From Dehalococcoidales bacterium (GTDB lineage Bacteria > Chloroflexota > Dehalococcoidia > Dehalococcoidales > BS750m-G39), in assembly GCA_023129255.1 (NCBI GenBank), contig JAGMCH010000029.1, forward strand, positions 1-32,532: a stretch of DNA of 32,532 nt, written 5' to 3'. The notes below the pieces were generated by a model. That model was not told where the DNA came from. It did no database searches and was given only the letters and a program-made list of their open reading frames with translations. The position numbers and the translations under genes were made by a program. Shown piece by piece: positions 20,635 through 28,812 of this stretch; positions within the stretch are counted from its first letter, which is position 1; each line of letters starts with the position of its first letter.

Positions 20635-22032
20635 GACGGCTGGCGGGGGATTATCGCCCAGGATTTCACCTTTGACAATGTGCGGGCTTGCTCCCAGGCG
20701 GTGGCTGACTACCTCAAACAGGCAGGCTTAGCCAGCCGGGGGCTGATTATCGGCTATGACAATCGCTTTGCCTCCGAGGACTTTGCCTCAGCCGCCGCTG
20801 AGGTAGCTGCCGGCAATGAGATAAAGGTATACCTCTGCCCCAAGGCTACCCCAACGCCAGCGATAAGCTTTGGCACCCTAGCCAAAAAGGCGGGCGGGGC
20901 TATCGTCATCACTGCCAGCCACAACCCGGCTATCTGGAGCGGCTTCAAGTATAAGAGTGAGGAAGGGACTAGCGCCCCACCCCAGGTTACCGCCGAGATA
21001 GAAAAATACATCTCTCTTGCTCTAACCACGGGAGAAATAAGCCGCATACCGCTTTCTGAAGCGTTAGACCAGGGAATAGTAAACTACCTTGACCTGGCTC
21101 CAATCTACGTTCAACAGCTAGCCAAGCTCGTTGACCTGAACCAGCTACGCCAGGCTAAGCTTAAGGTGGTGGTGGACCCTATGTACGGGGCTGGCGCCGG
21201 CTACTTCCCCATGCTTTTAAGCGGAGGGGCTATGCAGCTGGTGGAGATAAACAGCGAGCGCAATCCCCTCTTCCCCGGCATACAACCCGAGCCAATTGCG
21301 GCTAACCTGGCTAAGCTCTCGGCGACAATCAAACAGCAGAAGGCAAATGTTGGCTTAGCTACTGATGGTGATGCCGATCGCCTTGGCATCGTCGATGAGA
21401 ATGGAGAATTCCTGACCCAGCTCCAGGTCTTTGCCCTGCTCTGCCTCTATCTCCTGGAAGTGCGCCGGGAGCGAGGGGCTATGGTCAGGACGCTCACCAG
21501 TACCACTATGGTTGACCGCTTGGGCGAAATATTCAACGTGCCGGTATATGAGACGCCGGTGGGCTTTAAATATGTTGCCCCCATAATGATAGAGAAGAAT
21601 GCCCTCATCGGTGGGGAGGAGAGTGGGGGTTACGGCTTCCGCGGTTACATGCCAGAACGAGATGGCATCCTGGCTGGCATCTATTTCCTTGACCTCATGC
21701 TCAAGACAGGTAAGACCCCTTCACAGCTCCTGGACTATCTCTACAGCAAAGTAGGTCCCCACTACTACCAGCGCCGGGATTTCACCTTCCCCGAAGACCA
21801 GCGCCAGGCGATAACCAAGCGTGTCAGCGATAATCTGCCCCAGTCCATTGAAGGGGTCAAGGTGGCCAAGATAAACACCACCGATGGCTTCCACCTTACC
21901 CTGACTGATACCACCTGGCTGCTCATCAGATTCTCCGGAACCGAGCCCGTGCTCCGCATCTATGCCGAAAGTGAGAGCCCGGCTCGAGTAGAGAGGCTGC
22001 TGGAAGTGGGCAAGGAATTGGCTGGGATCTGA
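20611..22032 (+). CDS. Phosphoglucomutase/phosphomannomutase family (alpha-D-phosphohexomutase)
   Basis: In-frame [20 protein letters not shown] extends upstream of the track's GTG (20680) to a stop at 20602-20604; [44 protein letters not shown] motifs. No ATG/GTG/TTG in the extended part; ATA at 20611 or 20620 would be required. Confidence 0.88.
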   Translation: [473 protein letters not shown]

Positions 22033-22045
22033 GAAAGGATAAAAG

Positions 22046-22405
22046 ATGGAAGATAAACTTCCCCGGAAAATAGAGAAGCCCTGGGGGTTTGAGCTGCTAT
22101 TTGCTCGGACGCCAAAGTATGCCGGCAAGTTAATCTTCGTCAGAAAAGGGCACCGGCTCAGCCTTCAATATCATGAGAAGAAGGACGAAACCATGTATTT
22201 CTATCAGGGAAAGGCACTAATGGAAATTGAGGGCAGCGATGGGCAGCTGGTGCCGAACACATTTGAGCCCGGCCAGTGTATAAGAATTCCACCCCGCACC
22301 AAGCACCGCCTGAAGGCTATAGAGGACACCATATTCTTTGAAGTCTCAACCCCTGAGCTTGAAGATGTAGTAAGACTGGAAGACGACTACGGACGGGTCA
22401 AGTAG
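22046..22405 (+). CDS. Cupin, mannose-6-phosphate isomerase type II-like
   Basis: 'EKPWGFELLFARTPKYAGKLIFVRKGHRLSLQYHEKKDETMYFYQGKALMEI' and 'IRIPPRTKHRLKAIED'. Confidence 0.88.
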   Translation: MEDKLPRKIEKPWGFELLFARTPKYAGKLIFVRKGHRLSLQYHEKKDETMYFYQGKALMEIEGSDGQLVPNTFEPGQCIRIPPRTKHRLKAIEDTIFFEVSTPELEDVVRLEDDYGRVK

Positions 22406-22419
22406 TGATTATATAGCCG

Positions 22420-23061
22420 CTACTCTTTGAAAGTCAGGGCGCCGGTAGGACAACTAGCCACGCATTCACCACAATCTCGGCATCCCGACTCAGCCATTGG
22501 CTCATCACCAAAGGTGGTGACCATGCGCTTAAAGCCGCGATGGGCAAAACCAAGGGCGCCGATACCCAGACGCTCCCGGCAAATCCAAACACACCGGCCG
22601 CAGAGCACGCACCTGTTGGGGTCGTAGATAAACTCAGGGCTGCTGGAATCCACCGGGAGTTTCCGCAGAATCTTCCGGAAACGCCTCGTCTTAAGCTTAA
22701 CCTTCAGGTGAGCGGCTATCTTCTGCAACTCGCAGGAGCCGCTGGCAGGACAATGAGCACAGTCAACCACATTGCTCGCCAGAAGCAGCTCCAGGGCGGT
22801 GCGCGCCAGCCTTAAAGCCGCCGCACCCCTGGTATTTACCACCATGCCCTCTTTTGATGTCTCGGTGCAGGCGGTAACCGGCTGACTTTTGCCCTCCACC
22901 TCCACCCAGCACAGACGGCAGGAGGCGGCAGGCTCCGAAGCATCGCGCAGGGCGCACAGATTGGGTATATAAATACCGCTATCTAACGCCGCCCACAGGA
23001 CTTTCTCCCCCTCGGGGGCGGTTACTTTCTTACCATCAATGGTTAAAGATACCGTTTTCAT
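22420..23061 (-). CDS. NuoG/HoxU-like 2Fe-2S + 4Fe-4S subunit (short, no molybdopterin domain)
   Basis: 213 aa; 'MKTVSLTIDGKKVTAPEGEKVLWAALDSGIYIPNLCALRDASEPAASCRLCWVEVEG', 'CVLCGRCVWICRE', 'CRDCGECVASCPTGAL'. Confidence 0.9.
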   Translation of the reverse strand: MKTVSLTIDGKKVTAPEGEKVLWAALDSGIYIPNLCALRDASEPAASCRLCWVEVEGKSQPVTACTETSKEGMVVNTRGAAALRLARTALELLLASNVVDCAHCPASGSCELQKIAAHLKVKLKTRRFRKILRKLPVDSSSPEFIYDPNRCVLCGRCVWICRERLGIGALGFAHRGFKRMVTTFGDEPMAESGCRDCGECVASCPTGALTFKE

Positions 23062-23065
23062 CTCT

Positions 23066-24979
23066 TTACTTTGAAGCTGGCACCTGGCTGGGAGGTGATA
23101 GCCTTACCACAGCATTATACTGGGGAGGACAGGAGTCAACGCAGGTGCCACACTTAACGCACTTCTCCTGGTCGATAACCTTATATCTCTTCTTGGGGTG
23201 GCTGGATATGGCTTCCACGGTGCAGGTGCCAACGCAGGCATCACAGGAGCGTTCACACTTTTCCGGAATAATGTAAAAGGCGATGAGGTCGCGGCACATC
23301 AGTGCCGGGCACCGCCCCTCCAAGATATGTGCCTCATATTCGTCACGGAAATAACGCAGGGTGGATAGTATCGGATTGGGCGCCGTCCTGCCCAAACCGC
23401 AGAGCGAGCCAGCCTTTATGTCCTCGGCCAGCTCAACAAGCATATCCAGGTCTTTGATTTTCCCCTTGCCCTTGGTAAATTCATCCAGGACTTCCAGCAT
23501 CTGTTTCGTTCCCAGGCGGCAGAAGGTGCACTTGCCACATGACTCCCTCTGGGTGAACTCCAGGAAATAGCGGGATATCTCCACCATGCAGTCGTCCTCG
23601 TCAAGCACAATCATTCCGCCAGAGCCCATCATCGCCCCGGCATCGGTCAGGGAATCAAAGTCAATAGGCAAATCCAGAGCCGATTCCGGCAGGCAGCCGC
23701 CGGAGGGACCTCCTATCTGCACCGCTTTGAAACGCTTGCCCCCGGGAATACCACTGCCGACATCAAAGATGAGCTGGCGCAGGGTGGTACCCATGGGCAC
23801 TTCAGCCAGCCCGGTATTAACCACCTTGCCGGCAAGGGCAAAAACAGCCGTCCCTTTGCTCCCCTCAGTGCCAATAGCGGCAAACCTCTCCGCCCCATCC
23901 CCAATTATGTGGCGGATAAAAGCCAGGGTCTTCACATTATTGATAAGGGTCGGCTTGCCGTAGAGACCACTGGTTGCCGGGTAAGGGGGGCGGTAATGCG
24001 GATTCCCGGGTTCTCCCTCCAGCGAAGCGATAAGGGCTGTCTCCTCGCCGCAGACGAAGGCACCTGAGCCTTGAAACAGCTTGATATCAAAACTAAAGTC
24101 GCTGCCCAGGATATTCCTGCCCAGCAGGTTCAGCTTCCGCGCCTGTCGGAGGGCAATTCGGGTCCGGCGGACAGCCAGCGGATACTCAGCACGAACATAG
24201 ATATAGCCGTATCGGGCGCTGGTAGCATAGCCGGCAATGAGCATGCCCTCCAGCACTGAATGGGGGTCGCTCTCCAGAATAGCCCGGTCCATAAAGGCGC
24301 CGGGGTCACCCTCATCCCCGTTACAGATTACATACTTTGGCTTACCCTGGGCTTGACCACAGATTTCCCACTTCTCTCCGGTGGGAAAGCCAGCACCGCC
24401 CCTCCCCCTCAAACCCGACCTCTTGACCTCGCTTGCAACCTTCTCCGGCTGCATCTGGAGCGCCTTTACAAAAGCCGAATAGCCACCACTAGCAATGTAG
24501 TGCTCTATCTGTTCGGGGTCGATATGACCGCAGTTTTTCAGGATAACCTTTTGCTCAAAGCGGGCGCGGGGGAAATCGGAAAAGCTGGGAACAAGCTCAT
24601 TTTCTTCCAGAGCGCCAAGGACGAATTCAAGACAAGGGTCATCGCCGAGGATAAATTCCCTGACCAGCCTCTGGGCTATCACTGGATTGACCTGTCGGTA
24701 GCAAATAGGAGGATAGCCCGGCTTGCTTATGGTAACTATTGGTTCAGCGTAGCAATGCCCCATGCAGCCGACCTCAATGACGGGACAGTCAAGCTTATGC
24801 CTCTTAAGCTCCTTTTTTATTGCCTGGAGTACTTCCAGAGCCCCGGCAGCACGACCACAGGTGGCAGCACCCACCATAATTACCGGTTTGCCACCGTGGA
24901 GTTCCCGCCATTGGGATTCGGCTCGACTCTTTATCTCCCGGAAAGTTGAGGCCACCCTTTGATGCCCGGTTACTTTCAC
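23066..24979 (-). CDS. NuoF/HydB-like NADH-binding diaphorase subunit with N-terminal thioredoxin-like Fe-S and C-terminal ferredoxin domains
   Basis: 637 aa; 'SGLRGRGGAGFPTGEKWE', 'ICNGDEGDPGAFMDRAILESDPHSVLEGM', 'RESCGKCTFCRLGTKQMLEVL', C-terminal 'CDACVGTCTVEAI...CVKCGTCVDSCPPQYNAV'. Confidence 0.95.
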   Translation of the reverse strand: MKVTGHQRVASTFREIKSRAESQWRELHGGKPVIMVGAATCGRAAGALEVLQAIKKELKRHKLDCPVIEVGCMGHCYAEPIVTISKPGYPPICYRQVNPVIAQRLVREFILGDDPCLEFVLGALEENELVPSFSDFPRARFEQKVILKNCGHIDPEQIEHYIASGGYSAFVKALQMQPEKVASEVKRSGLRGRGGAGFPTGEKWEICGQAQGKPKYVICNGDEGDPGAFMDRAILESDPHSVLEGMLIAGYATSARYGYIYVRAEYPLAVRRTRIALRQARKLNLLGRNILGSDFSFDIKLFQGSGAFVCGEETALIASLEGEPGNPHYRPPYPATSGLYGKPTLINNVKTLAFIRHIIGDGAERFAAIGTEGSKGTAVFALAGKVVNTGLAEVPMGTTLRQLIFDVGSGIPGGKRFKAVQIGGPSGGCLPESALDLPIDFDSLTDAGAMMGSGGMIVLDEDDCMVEISRYFLEFTQRESCGKCTFCRLGTKQMLEVLDEFTKGKGKIKDLDMLVELAEDIKAGSLCGLGRTAPNPILSTLRYFRDEYEAHILEGRCPALMCRDLIAFYIIPEKCERSCDACVGTCTVEAISSHPKKRYKVIDQEKCVKCGTCVDSCPPQYNAVVRLSPPSQVPASK

Positions 24980-25467
24980 CGCTTTTCTTTTCCCAGCTTA
25001 AACGAGAGCAGGATTCCATCTACCTTAGTCGGTTCAACTTTGCCTTGTGGCTTATCATCGACCACAGTTACCGGTGCCATAACACAGCAGCCTACGCAAG
25101 CGACAGTATCCAGGTCGAACTCCCGGTCAGGGGTGGTCTGCCCTCGGTCAATCTCCAGCCTTCTCTTCCAGGCATCCAGCGTGATGTAACCACCCTTCAT
25201 ATGGCAGGCGGTACCTAAACATACCCTTATTGAGTGCCTCCCAGGAGGAACGAGCCGGAACTGATTGTAAAAGGTAGCCACGCCATAAACATCTATCCCT
25301 GGCATACCAAGAAATTGGGCAATCTCCAGCATGGCTTCCCGGGGAAGATAGTCAAGCTTGCCCTGAACCTTTTGCAGGATGGGGATAAGATTGCCTCTTT
25401 TTCTGCCAAACCTGTTTAGAATCCGCTTTGTTTGCTGTTTGACTTTACCCTGTTTCTCAGCCATCAC
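24976..25467 (-). CDS. NuoE/HydC-like 2Fe-2S subunit
   Basis: 'LIPILQKVQGKLDYLPREAMLEIAQFLGMPGIDVYGVATFYNQFRLVPPGRHSIRVCLGTACHMKGG', 'CVGCCVMAPV'; 4-nt overlap with NuoF-like gene. Confidence 0.94.
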   Translation of the reverse strand: MMAEKQGKVKQQTKRILNRFGRKRGNLIPILQKVQGKLDYLPREAMLEIAQFLGMPGIDVYGVATFYNQFRLVPPGRHSIRVCLGTACHMKGGYITLDAWKRRLEIDRGQTTPDREFDLDTVACVGCCVMAPVTVVDDKPQGKVEPTKVDGILLSFKLGKEKR

Positions 25468-25559
25468 GTTGAATTATATGATAGTGAGCCTATCTGTGCA
25501 AGCCGTCGCCAACGCTCCCGAAGGCAAAGAGGAAAACATTGCAGGTGGGGTAAAGATAA

Positions 25560-25587
25560 GGGGGCTGGGCTTTAAAGCCCAGCCCCC
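25560..25587 (-). terminator. Perfect palindrome, probable terminator of trpB2 transcript
   Basis: GGGGGCTGGGC-TTTAAA-GCCCAGCCCCC just downstream of the trpB2 stop. Confidence 0.68.
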
Positions 25588-25596
25588 TATTGCTAT

Positions 25597-26964
25597 TTAT
25601 GACGGTACCTTGGGCAGTTCGAGCTGCGCCTTCCTTACCTCCTCCTCAGGATAGGCGTAATCCTCAAGTTTACCTGTTAGGTAGGCATCATAGGCAGCCA
25701 GGTCAAAGTGCCCGTGCCCGCTGTGAGCTATCAGGATGGTCTTTGCTTCACCTGATTCCTTGCACTTAAGCGCTTCATCAATAGCCACCTTGACATTGTG
25801 GCATGGCTCAGGACCGCTGATAATGCCCTCAATGCGGGCAAACTTTACCCCCGCGTCAAAGGCGGCAGTTTGAGGCACAGCCACGGCTTCAACCAAGCCC
25901 AGTTTATGGAGGTGGCATATAGTAGGTGCCATCCCATGATAGCGCAGTCCCCCGGCATGGATTGGTGGTGGGATAAAGCCGTGCCCCAGGGTATACATTT
26001 TAATCAGGGGAGTCATCCCGGACAGGTCACCAAAATCATAGGCATAAAGTCCTTTGGTCACGCTAGGGCAGCTTTCCGGCTCACAACAGACGATGCGCAT
26101 GTCTGGCTTCTTTCCGCTAATCTTATCCCGAATCCAGGGAAAGAATTGCCCGGCAAAGTTTGAGCCACCGCCAATGCAGCCCACGATAATATCGGGGTAG
26201 GCGTCTGCCATCTCCATTTGCTTCCGGCATTCCTCGCCGACGATGGTCTGATGAAGCAGGACATGGTTAAGCACGCTGCCAATCGAATATTTATAGTCTG
26301 GATGGTCTATCATATACTCTATTGCCTCGCTAATAGCCAGACCTAAACTACCGGGACAATCAGGCCATTTTTCCAGCATAGCTCGCCCTGATTTGGTCTC
26401 GGGGCTGGGGCTGGGGACACAATTAGCCCCCCAGGTCTCCATGGCGATGCGGCGATATGGTTTCTGGTAGTAACTGATGTTAACCATAAACACCTTGACC
26501 TCTAGACCAAAGAATGCCCCCGCCAGAGCCAGGGCACTGCCCCACTGCCCGGCACCGGTCTCAGTACATAAGCCCTTGAGTCCCTGTTTCTTGGCATAGT
26601 ATGCCTGAGCCGTTGCGGTATTGGGCTTGTGGCTCCCCGCCTGATTTGTTCCTTCATACTTATAGAAAATCTTGGCTGGCGTATCCAGAGCCTTCTCCAG
26701 CCGATATGCCCGATGCAACACCGTTGGTCTCCAAGTACGGTAAACCGCCTGTAGCTCCTCAGGGATTTCAATCCAGCGGTCTTTGGTGTTGAGCTCTTGC
26801 TCAGCACACGCCCTGGAAAATAGACCGGCGGCATCATCTACAGTCGCTGGCTTTCCCGTTCCCGGGTGCAGCACTGGCGGCATATCCCCGGGCATATCAG
26901 CCATAATGTTGTACCAATGAGTTGGCATGTCCTTCTGGTCAAGAAAATACATTCCTTTCTCCAT
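25597..26964 (-). CDS. trpB2: TrpB-like pyridoxal-phosphate-dependent enzyme (TrpB2 type tryptophan synthase beta)
   Basis: 455 aa; 'RPTVLHRAYRLEKALDTPAKIFYKYEGTNQAGSHKPNTATAQAYYAK' (K for PLP), 'TETGAGQWGSALALA', 'GCIGGGSNFAGQFFPW'. Confidence 0.93.
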   Translation of the reverse strand: MEKGMYFLDQKDMPTHWYNIMADMPGDMPPVLHPGTGKPATVDDAAGLFSRACAEQELNTKDRWIEIPEELQAVYRTWRPTVLHRAYRLEKALDTPAKIFYKYEGTNQAGSHKPNTATAQAYYAKKQGLKGLCTETGAGQWGSALALAGAFFGLEVKVFMVNISYYQKPYRRIAMETWGANCVPSPSPETKSGRAMLEKWPDCPGSLGLAISEAIEYMIDHPDYKYSIGSVLNHVLLHQTIVGEECRKQMEMADAYPDIIVGCIGGGSNFAGQFFPWIRDKISGKKPDMRIVCCEPESCPSVTKGLYAYDFGDLSGMTPLIKMYTLGHGFIPPPIHAGGLRYHGMAPTICHLHKLGLVEAVAVPQTAAFDAGVKFARIEGIISGPEPCHNVKVAIDEALKCKESGEAKTILIAHSGHGHFDLAAYDAYLTGKLEDYAYPEEEVRKAQLELPKVPS

Positions 26965-27068
26965 TTTGTCCTCCTTTTATTTTGAGTTCATAGGTTAGTA
27001 TCCTATTCCGCTCGGCCCCGCACGGGGCCACCTCCGTGGCAAAATAAACATATCTACCTCCTTTAATT

Positions 27069-27098
27069 AAAAAACCCCTCGCCTCAAAGGGGCGAGAG
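27069..27098 (-). terminator. T-box intrinsic terminator
   Basis: Minus strand ccctctcgcccctttgaggcgaggggtttttt; GC stem followed by T6. Confidence 0.88.
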
Positions 27099-27295
27099 GG
27101 TTACTCGCGGTGCCACCCTTCTTGGTCAGATCCACTGACCATCTCTTTCAGGTACGGAGGATTTTGCCTCAATACCCTGGGGTCTGATAACGCTCCCCCG
27201 GCGACAAAGCCTACTCGTCTTTCACTTGTGAAGGACTTTCGGTTTGCAGCTCCCAAGTCCATTCAGCCTCTGCTCAGGCATCGGCTCACACCTTA

Positions 27296-27329
27296 GACAC
27301 CCAGAAAAATCTTTGATTTTTCTGGGAAC
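27296..27329. repeat. Palindromic mini-element inserted in T-box Stem I
   Basis: Minus strand GTTCCCAGAAAAATC-AAA-GATTTTTCTGGGTGTC, perfect 12-bp arms, flanked by TAAGG direct repeats (27330-27334 and 27291-27295). Confidence 0.78.
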
Positions 27330-27406
27330 CCTTACCCGACTCTCTGTGCCTTGGCTTGAAGCCTACTAGTCTTGTTCACAGCCTTTACTTTATTTACTTT
27401 CGCTCG

Positions 27407-27435
27407 ATTATATTCTAATATTCACCATCTGTCAA
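27407..27435 (-). promoter_or_regulatory. Sigma70-type promoter for T-box/trpB2
   Basis: Minus strand TTGACA (27430-27435) - 17 nt - TATAAT (27407-27412), perfect consensus hexamers and spacing. Confidence 0.85.
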
Positions 27436-27493
27436 TAGCTAACATAGCGGGGAAGCTTGCTAACCAGGCCGAGAGGGAATATAATACCGCCAA

Positions 27494-27727
27494 ATGGTGA
27501 AGGGCTATCTTCTCATCAAGTTGGTTCCAGGGCTAGAACCCGATGCTATGTCCCAGATTCGTGCCATTCCCGGAATCATCGATTTAAACCTGGTGTTCGG
27601 ACAGTGGGACGCAATAGCCATAGCCGAAACTAAGAGCCTCTTTGAGCTAGCCAAGGTAATCGTTGGCGAAGTGCGTAGTATCCAGGGGGTCCAGGATACT
27701 ACCACGCTGGTGCAAGGTGAGCTATAG
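27494..27727 (+). CDS. Stand-alone Lrp/AsnC effector-binding (RAM) domain protein
   Basis: 77 aa; 'KGYLLIKLVPGLEPDAMSQIRAIPGIIDLNLVFGQWDAIAIAETKSLFELAKVI', no HTH. Confidence 0.85.
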   Translation: MVKGYLLIKLVPGLEPDAMSQIRAIPGIIDLNLVFGQWDAIAIAETKSLFELAKVIVGEVRSIQGVQDTTTLVQGEL

Positions 27728-27763
27728 GCAACCCCTTTGTTTTTCGCCGAAAAGGAACAGGCA

Positions 27764-28438
27764 ATGCCGCCCATAGTCTCCATTGTCGGTAAATCAAAGT
27801 CAGGAAAGACAACCCTTATCGAAAAGCTGATTGGGGAGCTAAAATCAAGGGGCTACCGAGTGGCTACCATCAAGCACACTCCCCAAAACCTGACCTTTGA
27901 CGAGCCGGGCAAGGATAGCTGGCGCCATACCCAGGCAGGGAGCGAGGCGACGGTAATTAGCTCCGCGGATAAGATAGTGTTAATCAAGCCTATTAGCGGC
28001 GACTTCAGCCTTGAGCAGATAGCCCATCTCCTAGGCGAGGACTATGACATCATCCTGACCGAAGGTTTCAGGCGGGGCAATGCACCCAAAATAGAGGTAC
28101 ACCGCAAGCAAGCCGGCCCACCCCTTACCACCGTCAGGAAGCTCATAGCTATCGCTACCGATGAACCCCTGGAAACCAAGACCAGGCAGTTCTCTCTGGA
28201 AGACATCGAAGGTTTGGCTGACCTTCTGGAAAAGGGCCTCATAAAGCCGCAAAGGGAGCGCGTCTCCCTTTATGTAAACAATGCCCCCATAGTCTTAAGC
28301 AGCTTCCCCAAACAGATTATCAGCAATATCCTCCTGGCTATAGTCTCCACCCTGAAGGGAGTGAGAAAGGTCAGAAGCTTGGAGATTTTCCTGAGGAAGG
28401 AGCCCAAGCAAGCTGAAAATGACCCAGCCACTAAATGA
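27764..28438 (+). CDS. mobB: Molybdopterin-guanine dinucleotide biosynthesis protein B
   Basis: 'PPIVSIVGKSKSGKTTLIEKLIGELKSRGYRVATIKHT', 'DSWRHTQAGSEATVISSADK', 'DIILTEGFRRGNAPKIEVHR'; ATG 27764 after AAAAGGA. Confidence 0.93.
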   Translation: MPPIVSIVGKSKSGKTTLIEKLIGELKSRGYRVATIKHTPQNLTFDEPGKDSWRHTQAGSEATVISSADKIVLIKPISGDFSLEQIAHLLGEDYDIILTEGFRRGNAPKIEVHRKQAGPPLTTVRKLIAIATDEPLETKTRQFSLEDIEGLADLLEKGLIKPQRERVSLYVNNAPIVLSSFPKQIISNILLAIVSTLKGVRKVRSLEIFLRKEPKQAENDPATK

Positions 28439-28676
28439 GGTGCACCTGCGCCAACTTACCATAGATGAGGCACTAATAAAGCTTGACCGATACTTAAACG
28501 ACGCCTTCATGGCTGGCCTTTATCAGGTAAGGATAATCCACGGTAAGGGGACAGGGACCCTGCGCCAAGCCGTCCGCGAGCAGCTAGCCCGGCACCCACT
28601 GGTCAAGTCATACCGACCAGGCGGCTACGGGGAGGGCGGTGCCGGGGTTACTATAGCCGAGCTAAGCCAAAAATAA
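28419..28676 (+). CDS. Stand-alone Smr (MutS2 C-terminal) domain protein
   Basis: 'EVHLRQLTIDEALIKLDRYLNDAFMAGLYQVRIIHGKGTGTLRQAVREQLARHPLVKSYRPGGYGEGGAGVTIAEL'. Confidence 0.92.
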   Translation: MTQPLNEVHLRQLTIDEALIKLDRYLNDAFMAGLYQVRIIHGKGTGTLRQAVREQLARHPLVKSYRPGGYGEGGAGVTIAELSQK

Positions 28677-28679
28677 TCA

Positions 28680-28708
28680 TTGAAAGTAAAGCGGTTTTTA
28701 GCTATAAT
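28680..28708 (+). promoter_or_regulatory. Sigma70-type promoter for tRNA pair
   Basis: TTGAAA (28680-28685) - 17 nt - TATAAT (28703-28708), about 19 nt before tRNA-His. Confidence 0.75.
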
Positions 28709-28726
28709 AGCTATACTTATATTTAT

Positions 28727-28804
28727 GGTGAGTGTCGCCTAGCGGTCTAAGGCGCCAGGTTGTGGCCCTGGAGAACGAGGGTTCAAATCCCTCCACTCAC
28801 CCCA
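28727..28804 (+). tRNA. tRNA-His (anticodon GTG), CCA encoded
   Basis: Acceptor GTGAGTG/CACTCAC with G-1 at 28727 and C73; anticodon arm CCAGG-TTGTGGC-CCTGG; T-arm GAGGGTTCAAATCCCTC; CCA at 28802-28804. Confidence 0.93.
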
Positions 28805-28812
28805 CCAAGAAA

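Larger units (their letters stand above)
27069..27400 (-). ncRNA. T-box riboswitch leader, Trp-specific, upstream of trpB2
   Basis: Minus strand: AAGGGTGGCACCGCG (T-box, 27106-27120), specifier loop CTGAA-TGG-ACTTGGGAG with UGG at 27259-27261, AGAGAGTCGGG...GAGCCGA Stem I, terminator CCTCTCGCCcctttgaGGCGAGGGGTTTTTT. Confidence 0.92.

Noticed and set aside
24260-24949. 229-aa plus-strand ORF opposite the NuoF-like gene
   Set aside because: Antisense shadow of a clearly coding GC-rich gene; no recognisable domain.
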